From JACPUX01 sp964517465 (lineage in GTDB: Bacteria; Pseudomonadota; Gammaproteobacteria; Burkholderiales; Casimicrobiaceae): DNA of 64,000 bases. The notes under the pieces are model-generated. The model was given only the letters and a program-made list of their open reading frames with translations. It searched no databases and had not been told where the DNA came from. A program made the translations under genes and the position numbers. Below, in pieces: positions 6,348 through 14,531 of this stretch (positions within the stretch are counted from its first letter, which is position 1; each line of letters opens with the position of its first letter). The DNA lies in contig CAZFEK010000011.1 of NCBI GenBank assembly GCA_964517465.1, forward strand, positions 1 to 64,000, given 5' to 3'.

Positions 6348-7565
6348 GTGGACTTTCAAACTCTCGAAGTGCCCGGCGCCCGCCCCATCAAGATGTGGAC
6401 CCGCGGCGTGCCGGTGGAAGAAGACGCGCGGCGGCAGCTCATCAACACCGCCAAGATGCCTTTTATCTTTCGCCATTTGGCGGTGATGCCCGACGTGCAT
6501 CTGGGCAAAGGCTCGACCATCGGCAGCGTGATTCCGACGGTCGGAGCGATCATTCCCGCCGCAGTGGGCGTGGACATCGGCTGCGGCATGATGGCCGTGC
6601 GCAGCTCACTCACCGCCAGCGATTTGCCGGATCAGCTGGGTCCGCTGCGCAGTGCCATCGAGCACGCGGTGCCGCACGGGCGCAGCCTGGGGCATGGCCG
6701 GCACGATCCTGGCTCCTGGCAGAAACCGCCTTCGCTGGTCGACGCGGCCTGGGCGCCGCTGGCCCAGGGTTTCCGGCGTCTCACCGCGAAGTACCCCAAG
6801 CTCGAAGACAGCAACCATCATGTTCACCTGGGCACGCTGGGCACGGGCAATCATTTCATCGAGGTATGTCTCGATGAAGAAGAGGCCGTCTGGTTCATGC
6901 TGCACTCGGGCTCGCGCGGGGTCGGCAACGCCATCGGCCGCTACTTCATATCCCTGGCCCAGGAAGACATGCGCCGGCACATCGCCAACCTGCCTGATCG
7001 CGACCTCGCCTATTTCGAGGAAGGTTCGGCGCACTTTGCCGATTACGTCGAGGCGGTCGGCTGGGCGCAGGAGTATGCCCGCAGCAACCGCGAAGTGATG
7101 ATGCGCAATGTCCTCGCCGCGGCTCGCAGCGTGATCGCAAAACCCTTCGGTGCCGCAATCGAAGCGGTGAATTGCCACCACAATTACGTGCAACGCGAGC
7201 GGCACTTCGGCCAAGACGTGCTGGTCACGCGCAAGGGCGCGGTATCGGCGCGACGCGGGGAACTGGGCATCATTCCCGGATCCATGGGTGCCAAAAGTTT
7301 CATCGTGCGCGGCTTGGGCAACGAAGAGGCCTTTTGTTCCTGCAGCCATGGCGCCGGCCGCGCCATGAGCCGCAATGCGGCCAAGCGCCGCTTCACGGTG
7401 GATGATCAGGTTCGCGCCACGGCGCACGTGGAGTGTCGCAAAGACGCCGAAGTGATCGACGAGATTCCCATGGCTTACAAAGACATCGATGCGGTCATGG
7501 CAGCGCAGGCGAGTTTGGTCGAAGTGGTCCACACCTTGCGGCAGGTGGTCTGCGTGAAGGGCTGA
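6348..7565 (+). CDS. rtcB: RNA-splicing ligase RtcB
   Basis: The 405-residue product matches the length of E. coli RtcB (408). RtcB joins 2',3'-cyclic-phosphate or 3'-phosphate RNA ends to 5'-OH ends using GTP and Mn2+, healing cleaved tRNAs and other RNAs. Metal and active-site motifs are intact: VGVDIGCGM with Asp76 and Cys79, TGNHF with His169, LHSGSRG, NCHHNY (275-280), and SHGAGRAMSR with His334 as the probable GMP-accepting histidine. It starts at GTG 6348 with a weak ribosome site. It follows the slipin and AAA genes in orientation but is separated from them by an inverted toxin-antitoxin-like block. No rtcA cyclase or rtcR is in the window. Confidence 0.95.
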   Translation: MDFQTLEVPGARPIKMWTRGVPVEEDARRQLINTAKMPFIFRHLAVMPDVHLGKGSTIGSVIPTVGAIIPAAVGVDIGCGMMAVRSSLTASDLPDQLGPLRSAIEHAVPHGRSLGHGRHDPGSWQKPPSLVDAAWAPLAQGFRRLTAKYPKLEDSNHHVHLGTLGTGNHFIEVCLDEEEAVWFMLHSGSRGVGNAIGRYFISLAQEDMRRHIANLPDRDLAYFEEGSAHFADYVEAVGWAQEYARSNREVMMRNVLAAARSVIAKPFGAAIEAVNCHHNYVQRERHFGQDVLVTRKGAVSARRGELGIIPGSMGAKSFIVRGLGNEEAFCSCSHGAGRAMSRNAAKRRFTVDDQVRATAHVECRKDAEVIDEIPMAYKDIDAVMAAQASLVEVVHTLRQVVCVKG

Positions 7566-7584
7566 AGCCCGCGGTGGCGGGCTT
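7565..7584 (+). terminator. Hairpin after rtcB, possible terminator
   Basis: AAGCCCGC-ggtg-GCGGGCTT is a perfect 8-bp stem starting at the last base of the rtcB stop codon. Only a short T stretch follows, so termination may be weak. It separates rtcB from a convergent gene. Confidence 0.4.
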
Positions 7585-7604
7585 GCTGCCCGATATCGAT
7601 GCTG

Positions 7605-9572
7605 CTAGAAGGCGATGTCGTCCCCCGGGCAGACCGCATCGCTGGGGGAGCTCGACACGACGCTCGAAGGCGCCAGGCCTTCGAGCCATTTGCCCCAAAC
7701 CTGGAACATCGACCAGTCGGTACCGCTGACCCGCACTTTCACACCGAAAGTGTCTTCGTTGCTGCGCAGGGTTTCGTGTTTGCTGCAGACCGGCCCGTAC
7801 ACACCCGGCGCTTTCACGATTCCCTGGTGTTCGAGCGCAGTGCCCTGCACATTGGCCAAGGCCAGAAGATCGGCACGCACTTTCTGCGCCCAGGTTTCCA
7901 GGGTGAACAGCGGCTGGCCGGGCAAGGCAAGCCGCGCTTCGATCTGGTTGCGGCTCAGGAGCGAATCGGTCAAACCCATGCGCAGGAAAAACGGCGTGGT
8001 CAAGTGATTGCGGATGACGTAGGTATCGTCGAAACACTTCCAGTCGGTACCCAGGGGGCTCAGCAGACTCACGCAGCTTTGGTCCTGCAACGGCTGATGC
8101 AGCAAACCCTGCCCTTGCGTTTTGGTGTAGGTCAGCACGGCCTCGGGCGTGCAACCGCCATATTGTTCGCAATACACGCTGCGGCTGAAATCGAGATCGA
8201 GATAAGACGGGCCGAAGTGCGAATCGATCAGGCCACGAAACACCAGCGGGCAGCTCTGGGCGTTGCAGCGCGTGTTGCTGGCGCGCAAGGCCTCGCGCAA
8301 GCGGTCGAGGTTGTTGGTGACGCCGCCCCCGCCCGCCGAGGCGCCGGCCAACAACACTTCCTCGGCTTCATCCAGATCGGGCATGGCGGTGGGCGTGCCG
8401 TAAGTGTACTGCAACGCGCTCACGCCATCCTGGCGCAGCGTGGCCAGCGCAGCATCGAGGATCTTCGAACCCAGGAAGTGAGCGCGCATGTTCACCGGCT
8501 GAAGGGTGTGCGGATGCGCCGCGATGAAACTCGCATCGCGGCGCGTGCCGGCCCAAGCGTCGGACGAGCAATAGCGCAGGAAGACGTGGTTGTAGTTGCC
8601 ATGGGGGTTGCTCGCCGCTTCCGGCACCTCGGGCGCGCGGGCGAGTATGCCCAGGCCGTTGATGTTTGTTGCCGGCGCGACATTGGCGGTCATTTGGGTC
8701 ATGCCGAAATTGTCGTCGACGCTGCACCAGCGCGCCGCACAGGCGTCTGCCGTGCCGCAACCGCCGCCGCCTTGCAGTTGCAACACCCATTTGTTGCGAT
8801 TGGCCGCCCCGGAATAGGGCCGGAAGTAAAACACCGCGGCCGTACCGTCGTTGCATTGGCCATCGGGAAACCGGGTCAGGTTCAGGGTATGCCTTTGCAA
8901 AGGCTGAACCTGGTTGCCCGGGGCGAGACCGCCGGCGGAAGCCAAGGTGCCGCAGCTCAAGGCTTCGCTGATCAGCGGCGCTTGACCGGCCGGAAGTTGG
9001 GTGCAAAAGACCACGCCCTCGTGCACCCAACCCGCGGCGCTGACCAAGGCATCGAGCGCGTCACGCGATGTGGCATAACGATGGTTGGAATCGACACCGC
9101 GGTTGAAACCGTTGTTGTAGGCGCGATAAACCGCAATCGATCCTGCGGGACAAGTGCCATTGGGCGCCTTGGCCACGACGCTGAAGCCCAGGCCTTCGTA
9201 GTTCAATTGCTGCCTGTCGGTGGGTGTGGGCACCACTTGCAGCGAACGCAGTCCCGCGCATTCGTTGGCGTCGGCGGTAAAGAAATGTGAGTTCGGTCCC
9301 GGCGAAACGCTGCCGTAGAAACGACAGACGGACACCTCGCCGCCGGTGTAGAAAACCAGGCCGGTGCGTTGGAAGCGCCCGGCCGCGCCGCTGTCCACCA
9401 TGGCCTGCTCCGCGGCGTCGGCGGAGTAGAAGTAATGTCCTCCCGGCGCGCCGGGGAAGTCCGCGGTATTGAGATACTCCACCACGGTGGCCGCCCGGGC
9501 GGATGCCGCAATGATCAGCGCGGCCAAGAACGCGAGACCCTTCCGGGTTCGCAAGTTTGCGAGTGCTGCCAA
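7605..9572 (-). CDS. Secreted pectinacetylesterase/Notum-like hydrolase with N-terminal DUF5648-like domain
   Basis: The gene encodes 655 residues. A signal peptide (FLAALIIAASARA) is followed by HYFYSADAAEQ- and HFFTADANEC-type repeats to about residue 195, as in DUF5648 domains. The remainder resembles pectinacetylesterase/Notum enzymes: WVLQLQGGGGCGTADAC (oxyanion region), CSSDAWAG, the nucleophile elbow LLAGASAGGGG, and many paired cysteines. Family members are carboxyl ester hydrolases acting on acetylated polysaccharide or lipidated protein; the substrate here is unknown. The start is TTG 9572 with a strong GGAGGGACGG ribosome site. It is convergent with rtcB. Confidence 0.75.
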   Translation of the reverse strand: MAALANLRTRKGLAFLAALIIAASARAATVVEYLNTADFPGAPGGHYFYSADAAEQAMVDSGAAGRFQRTGLVFYTGGEVSVCRFYGSVSPGPNSHFFTADANECAGLRSLQVVPTPTDRQQLNYEGLGFSVVAKAPNGTCPAGSIAVYRAYNNGFNRGVDSNHRYATSRDALDALVSAAGWVHEGVVFCTQLPAGQAPLISEALSCGTLASAGGLAPGNQVQPLQRHTLNLTRFPDGQCNDGTAAVFYFRPYSGAANRNKWVLQLQGGGGCGTADACAARWCSVDDNFGMTQMTANVAPATNINGLGILARAPEVPEAASNPHGNYNHVFLRYCSSDAWAGTRRDASFIAAHPHTLQPVNMRAHFLGSKILDAALATLRQDGVSALQYTYGTPTAMPDLDEAEEVLLAGASAGGGGVTNNLDRLREALRASNTRCNAQSCPLVFRGLIDSHFGPSYLDLDFSRSVYCEQYGGCTPEAVLTYTKTQGQGLLHQPLQDQSCVSLLSPLGTDWKCFDDTYVIRNHLTTPFFLRMGLTDSLLSRNQIEARLALPGQPLFTLETWAQKVRADLLALANVQGTALEHQGIVKAPGVYGPVCSKHETLRSNEDTFGVKVRVSGTDWSMFQVWGKWLEGLAPSSVVSSSPSDAVCPGDDIAF

Positions 9573-9775
9573 GCCGTCCCTCCGGGTTTGGGATTCGCCT
9601 TACGGCTGAATATGGAAACCTTAGCCCAAAGCTCAAGCCGCCACAAGAACCTTGTGCGCGGCGGAATCGAGTCCAAGATGCGCCGCTGCAGGTCGCCACA
9701 TCCGCGCCGCTTTGGTTCTCGCCAGCGGTCGCCGTCGCCGCCCGGCTCCCGCCCCTCAGCCGCGGGCAGCAAGGT

Positions 9776-11329
9776 CTATTCCGTAGTTATCTGGGCCTGC
9801 ACGCTCATCCACCACAAGCGCGCTTGTTCCTTGTACCATGGCGCGGCCAGGGCGATCTCGGCGAGCTCTGCGGCAAAAGCCTCGGCGCTTGCCGGTCTCG
9901 CTTCCATGTTCTTGGCTAGGGCCCAGTCGATCAAGGCGTCGAGCTTGGCGGGTACGGAGAAGATCGAATTCACTGCCGTTCGCGGTGCCGGGACGTGCAG
10001 CACTTGCTGCGCGAGGTCGGCATCGAGAGTGGCCTCGAAAGGGCGCCGCCCGGTAAGCAAAAAGAAACCGATACAGCCGATGCCGTAAAGGTCAGTGCGC
10101 GGGTCCACCACTTTCGGATCCAGCAGGCGCTCAGGCGCCATGAAAGCGGGCGTGCCCAGCACCCGCAAACCGCGCGTGAGGTCTCGCGAAGCTTCGTGAT
10201 CGAGGTCGCGAATGAGGCCAAAATCGAGCAACTTAATGAGATCGTATTCGCCGTGCGCGGCAAAAGCGATCACGTTGTCGGGCTTGATGTCTCGGTGCAA
10301 GAGGTGTTTGGCGTGCATGGCACCGACCGCGGCGCAAATTTGCTCCAAGAGCCGAATCACGCGACCCGGCGGCACCGGTCCGTGCTCTTCCACCCATTGG
10401 GTGAGGGTGAACCCCTGGATGTACTCCATGGCGTAATAGAACCCGCCTTCCGGAGCAGGCCCATGGTCCAGCACGGTGATGATGTTGGGGTGATGGAGTT
10501 GGCTTGCGAGCCTGGCCTCCCGATCGAAGCGCTCCAGCGTTTCGTCTTTTCCCGACTGCACTTTGAGCCGCTTCAATGCCACCACGCGGCCCAGGTGTTG
10601 GTGGCGCGCGAGATACACGTTGGCCATGGCGCCTTCGCCGATTTGGCGCAAGATCTGATACGGCCCGCAAGTCTCCAGATCGGGCTTGCGGAAAGCGAGG
10701 CGCAGCGCCTTGAAGTCGAACTGCACATAAAGCCCGTAGGCAAGCGCCGCAATAAACAACAGGGCGGCAAAAACGCCGTCGAACCAGCTTAGCGGACGGA
10801 TAAAGCGGTCATAAGGACGCTCCGCGACGATGCCCAGTTCCAAAGCCGAGTTCCATTGCCAGACACCCACCACTTCATCTTCCTCGCGGTCAAGGTAAGG
10901 CTCGAACAGCGCGCCGGCGGGTTCGCGCGTCGGATCGGCGAGGAAACGCATCGCCTCGCGGACGATTTGCGGGGCCTGCGCCGCTTCCGACGCGAACACG
11001 GCCTGGCCTCCACCCACGCTCAGTGCGCGGCCGGCGCGATCAAAAAAATAGACCGTGCGCAGCTTCTGGTCGCCCGCGCGGCGCAGCGTTTCCACCAGTT
11101 CGCGATGGGCACCGGCATCCTGGCGCAATACCGATTCGCCTCGGAGCTCGCCGGATCGCTCCGCGCCGCGCTTCAGGTCCACCGCCACCAGCTCGGTGAT
11201 CACGAATAGATCGCGCTGCGCCGCATCGGCCAACTGGGCGAACAGAATGCTGCGTAGGAGCAACCACAACATGCCGACCAATAGAATGGCCAGCGCGCCG
11301 AGCAGCGGTTTCCGGGTGGCTTCGGGCAT
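9776..11329 (-). CDS. Membrane Ser/Thr protein kinase with extracytoplasmic sensor region
   Basis: The gene encodes 517 residues from ATG 11329. Two hydrophobic segments (about 11-33 and 184-205) flank a roughly 150-residue periplasmic region that may be a sensor. A cytoplasmic Hanks-type kinase domain follows: glycine loop GEGAMANV (231-238), catalytic Lys253 in ALKRL, HRDIKPDN (345-352), DFG (369-371) and GTPAFMAPE. All key residues are present, so it should be active. In most bacterial kinases of this type the kinase domain is N-terminal; here it is C-terminal. A TTG-initiated 25-residue extension (from 11404) is possible but not favoured. Neighbouring genes give no target. Confidence 0.8.
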   Translation of the reverse strand: MPEATRKPLLGALAILLVGMLWLLLRSILFAQLADAAQRDLFVITELVAVDLKRGAERSGELRGESVLRQDAGAHRELVETLRRAGDQKLRTVYFFDRAGRALSVGGGQAVFASEAAQAPQIVREAMRFLADPTREPAGALFEPYLDREEDEVVGVWQWNSALELGIVAERPYDRFIRPLSWFDGVFAALLFIAALAYGLYVQFDFKALRLAFRKPDLETCGPYQILRQIGEGAMANVYLARHQHLGRVVALKRLKVQSGKDETLERFDREARLASQLHHPNIITVLDHGPAPEGGFYYAMEYIQGFTLTQWVEEHGPVPPGRVIRLLEQICAAVGAMHAKHLLHRDIKPDNVIAFAAHGEYDLIKLLDFGLIRDLDHEASRDLTRGLRVLGTPAFMAPERLLDPKVVDPRTDLYGIGCIGFFLLTGRRPFEATLDADLAQQVLHVPAPRTAVNSIFSVPAKLDALIDWALAKNMEARPASAEAFAAELAEIALAAPWYKEQARLWWMSVQAQITTE

Positions 11330-11450
11330 GGGCGAAATGGTTCGGCGGCCGATATCGAGATAGTGTTTGGCAAACACACTACCCAAGCCTCGCCCGGAAT
11401 GCAATGGCGGGAGACCGCGTGGAGGGTCGCCGAAGCGTCGCCCTCGGCAG

Positions 11451-11741
11451 CTACACGAAACGGAAGATCAGCAGCGCCAGCGCAATCGAAAGCAGTGTTG
11501 CGCCCCAAAGTGCGGAGCCGACCACCGCCAACCACAAAAGGTGAAGGTAAGCGGAAGAAAGCAGCGAAATGAAAAGGCGGTCACCACGGGTAGTGACTAT
11601 GCCCAGCACGCCGCGGCGCGGGCTGCCGCCAGGAACCCGCCATTCCCAAACCATCATCAATACCAGCAGCACGGCGATGGTGGCAAAGAACACTCCGGTT
11701 TGCCAAGTCCAGGCCATCCAGCCAAAGCCGGTGGGATTCAT
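11451..11741 (-). CDS. Small membrane protein (DUF2160) of the glycerol-3-phosphate transporter
   Basis: The 96-residue protein has three hydrophobic segments (FFATIAVLLVLMMVW, LFISLLSSAYLHLLWL, LSIALALLIFRFV). Proteins of this family are encoded next to glpQ in GlpSTPQV-type transporter operons and are thought to be accessory membrane components of unknown function. It lies 12 nt after glpQ on the same strand, which supports membership of the operon. The Shine-Dalgarno is GAGGGG. Confidence 0.75.
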   Translation of the reverse strand: MNPTGFGWMAWTWQTGVFFATIAVLLVLMMVWEWRVPGGSPRRGVLGIVTTRGDRLFISLLSSAYLHLLWLAVVGSALWGATLLSIALALLIFRFV

Positions 11742-11753
11742 TTGCTCGCCCCT

Positions 11754-12554
11754 CTAGACCCGCCCCAGGGCGAAGCCCTTGGCGATGTAGTTGCGCACGA
11801 AGTAAATGACAAAAGCGCCCGGCACGATGGTCAGCGCCCCCGCCGCGGAGAGCAGCCCGAGTTCATAACCCGAGGTGCTGGCAGTGCGCGTCATCGTGGC
11901 GGCGATGGGTTTGGCGTCGACCGCGGTGAGCGTCTTGGCCAGCAGCAGTTCGACCCAGGAGAACATAAAGCAGAAGAAGGCAGCGACGCCTATGCCCGCG
12001 GCGATGGTCGGAATGAGGATGCGGGTGAAAAATCGCCAGAAGGGGTAGCCATCGACGAAGGCGGTTTCATCGAGTTCTTTGGGCACGCCGGAGAGGAAAC
12101 CTTCGAGTATCCAGACCGCGAGCGGGATGTTGAACAGACAATGCGCCAGCGCCACCGCAATGTGGGTGTCGAAAAGGCCGATGGCGCTATAAAGCTGAAA
12201 GAAAGGCAGCGCGAACACCGCCGGTGGCGCCATGCGATTGGTGAGCAACCAGAAGAACAGATGTTTGTCGCCCAGGAAACGGTAGCGCGAGAAAGCGTAA
12301 GCCGCGGGGAGCGCGACCGTGACGCTGATGGCCGTGTTCATCAGCACGTAGGCGAGCGAATTGAGGTAGCCGGTGTACCAGGTCGAGTCGGTGAAGATTT
12401 TGCGATAGTTCTCGAAAGTGAAATCGTGCGGCCAGAGGGTGAACCCGCCCAGAATTTCGTTGGTGGTCTTGAACGACATGTTCAAGAGCCAATAGATGGG
12501 CAGCAGCACGAAAATCACATAGAAAAACGGGATCAGCCAGCGCAGGCGACTCAT
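11754..12554 (-). CDS. glpQ: Glycerol-3-phosphate ABC transporter permease GlpQ-type
   Basis: The gene encodes 266 residues with about six hydrophobic helices. The EAA loop typical of MalG-type permeases is visible as ELDETAFVDGYPFWRFFTRILIP, where the coupling helix contacts the ATPase. It forms the translocation pore with the GlpP-type permease. Gene order (ATPase, ATPase, permease, permease, small DUF2160 protein) matches GlpSTPQV systems. The start at 12554 lies 25 nt after the previous permease stop. Confidence 0.85.
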   Translation of the reverse strand: MSRLRWLIPFFYVIFVLLPIYWLLNMSFKTTNEILGGFTLWPHDFTFENYRKIFTDSTWYTGYLNSLAYVLMNTAISVTVALPAAYAFSRYRFLGDKHLFFWLLTNRMAPPAVFALPFFQLYSAIGLFDTHIAVALAHCLFNIPLAVWILEGFLSGVPKELDETAFVDGYPFWRFFTRILIPTIAAGIGVAAFFCFMFSWVELLLAKTLTAVDAKPIAATMTRTASTSGYELGLLSAAGALTIVPGAFVIYFVRNYIAKGFALGRV

Positions 12555-12579
12555 GACCGGAGCTTTCGTCGGGAGGTCT

Positions 12580-13446
12580 TCATTGCGGCTCGTCGCGCGT
12601 CATCACGGTGTAGAAGATCCACGACAAGAGCAGAATGATGAGGAAGTAGATCAGCGACATCGCCGCGGCCGGCCCCAGGTCGAACTGCCCCAGGGCGATC
12701 TTGACCAGATCGATGGAAAGCAGGGTCGTGGCGTTGCCCGGCCCGCCGCCGGTCAGCACCACCGCTTCGGTGTAAATCATGAAGCTGTCCATGAACCGCA
12801 GCAACACCGCGATCATCAACACGCGCTTCAATTTGGGTAACTGGATGTGCCGAAACACCGCCCAATTGGAAGCGCCATCGATCTTGGCCGCCTGGTAAAA
12901 GGCGTCGGGAATGGCCGACAGCCCGGCGTAGGCCAGCAGGACCACCAAAGAGGTCCAGTGCCATACGTCCATCGCCACCAGCGTCGCCCAAGCAGAAAAG
13001 GGTTGCCTGGTGAAGTTGTAGTCAAAACCCAAGGCGTTGACACTGCGCCCCAAGAGGCCGATGTCGGGCAGGGCGATGATGTTCCACATCGCCCCGACCA
13101 CATTCCATGGAATCAGTAGCGGCATGGCCATCAGCACCAGGCAAACCGAAACCCAGGGCCCGCGCCGCGGCATCGCCAAAGCGATCGCCACGCCCAGGGG
13201 CACTTCGATGGCGAGAATGATGGCGGTGAAGAGCAATTGCCGCTGCAGCGCCTCGCGAAAGCGCGAGGAGTGGAGGATTTCCTCGAACCACTTGACGCCT
13301 TCGAAGAAGAACTGATTGTCGCCAAAGGTTTCCTGCACCGAATAATTGACCACGGTCATCAGCGGAATGACGGCGTTGAACGCCACCAGCAAGAGCACCG
13401 GCAGCACCAGGAACCAGGCTTTCTGATTGGGCACGCGACCATTCAT
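12580..13446 (-). CDS. glpP: Glycerol-3-phosphate ABC transporter permease GlpP-type
   Basis: The gene encodes 288 residues of a MalF-type permease with about six membrane segments. The EAA motif reads AIPDAFYQAAKIDGASNWAVF, with the conserved A...G pattern that docks onto the ATPase. Its ATG overlaps the glpT stop by 4 nt (ATGA), indicating coupled translation. Together with GlpQ it forms the membrane channel. Confidence 0.88.
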   Translation of the reverse strand: MNGRVPNQKAWFLVLPVLLLVAFNAVIPLMTVVNYSVQETFGDNQFFFEGVKWFEEILHSSRFREALQRQLLFTAIILAIEVPLGVAIALAMPRRGPWVSVCLVLMAMPLLIPWNVVGAMWNIIALPDIGLLGRSVNALGFDYNFTRQPFSAWATLVAMDVWHWTSLVVLLAYAGLSAIPDAFYQAAKIDGASNWAVFRHIQLPKLKRVLMIAVLLRFMDSFMIYTEAVVLTGGGPGNATTLLSIDLVKIALGQFDLGPAAAMSLIYFLIILLLSWIFYTVMTRDEPQ

Positions 13447-14522
13447 GCCGAAGCTCCTCCGACTTTCCAGCCATCGGCATAAAGGTGAGTGAAGGCGGGA
13501 TCGAAGCGCAGAAAGGCCTGTTGCGGCGGCAGCGGAGCTTCCTCGTCTTGCAGCAAGCGTATGGTGGCCTCCTGATGGCGCGTTTCGACGATGCGATAAC
13601 GCCCGGCATCGGACAGCTTGACCACCTCCACCGGTATGCCTTGCTGGGCGATGGATACGAACTCCGGACGCACTCCGATCTGCAGTTTCGCGCCCTCGGG
13701 CACGCTGCGAGGCTCTGCCGCCATGGGCACGGCATGACCTGCGAAACGTGCCACGCCTTGCTCGAAGGTGGCCGGCAGGAGGTTCATGCCCGGCGAGCCG
13801 ATGAAGTGGCCGACGAAGGTGTGCTGGGGCCGCTCAAAAAGCTCCACCGGAGTGCCTACCTGCACAACGACTCCCTCGTTCATGACGATCACTTGGTCGG
13901 CGAAAGTGAGCGCCTCGGTTTGGTCATGGGTGACGTAGATCATGGTGATGCCCAGGCGCTGATGCAGCTCCTTGAGCTTGGAGCGAAGCTGCCATTTGAG
14001 ATGCGGGTCGATCACGGTGAGCGGCTCGTCGAACATGATCACGTTGACGTCGGAGCGCACCAAGCCGCGGCCCAAAGAAATTTTTTGTTTGCCGTCGGCG
14101 GTGAGGTTGGACGCGCGGCGCGTCAGCATGGTGTCCAGTTCCAGCATAGCCGCGATCTCGCGCACGCGGACGTCGACGGTTTCACGCGGCACACCGCGGT
14201 TGCGCAGGGGAAAGGCGAGATTGTCGTACACGCTCATGGTGTCGTACACCACTGGAAACTGGAATACCTGAGCGATGTTGCGCTCGTCCGGGGCCAGCGC
14301 CGTCACTTCGCGATCGTCGAACCACACCGCACCTTCGCTGGGGTGCAGCAGGCCGGAAATGATATTGAGCAGTGTCGTTTTGCCGCAGCCAGACGGGCCC
14401 AAGAGGGCATTGGCGCTGCCATCGGCCCAGGTGAGATCGAGACGTTTGAGCGCCCAGTCCGCCTCATTCTGCGGTCTGGCGCGGTAGCTGTGGCGCAGAT
14501 TCTTGAAGGTGATTCGGGCCAT
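13443..14522 (-). CDS. glpT: Glycerol-3-phosphate ABC transporter ATPase GlpT-type
   Basis: The gene encodes 359 residues. Walker A is GPSGCGKT (42-49), Walker B is VIMFDEP (161-167) and there is a Q-loop near VFQFP. The signature motif is degenerate: LTADGKQ at 140-146 replaces LSGGQ. That deviation is characteristic of this half of the GlpS/GlpT heterodimer, which would give one canonical and one altered ATP site. The C-terminal 120 residues form the MalK-like regulatory (TOBE) region. It lies 9 nt after glpS. It is not the GlpT antiporter of E. coli; only the symbol is shared. Confidence 0.85.
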   Translation of the reverse strand: MARITFKNLRHSYRARPQNEADWALKRLDLTWADGSANALLGPSGCGKTTLLNIISGLLHPSEGAVWFDDREVTALAPDERNIAQVFQFPVVYDTMSVYDNLAFPLRNRGVPRETVDVRVREIAAMLELDTMLTRRASNLTADGKQKISLGRGLVRSDVNVIMFDEPLTVIDPHLKWQLRSKLKELHQRLGITMIYVTHDQTEALTFADQVIVMNEGVVVQVGTPVELFERPQHTFVGHFIGSPGMNLLPATFEQGVARFAGHAVPMAAEPRSVPEGAKLQIGVRPEFVSIAQQGIPVEVVKLSDAGRYRIVETRHQEATIRLLQDEEAPLPPQQAFLRFDPAFTHLYADGWKVGGASA

Positions 14523-14531
14523 GGTTCGATC

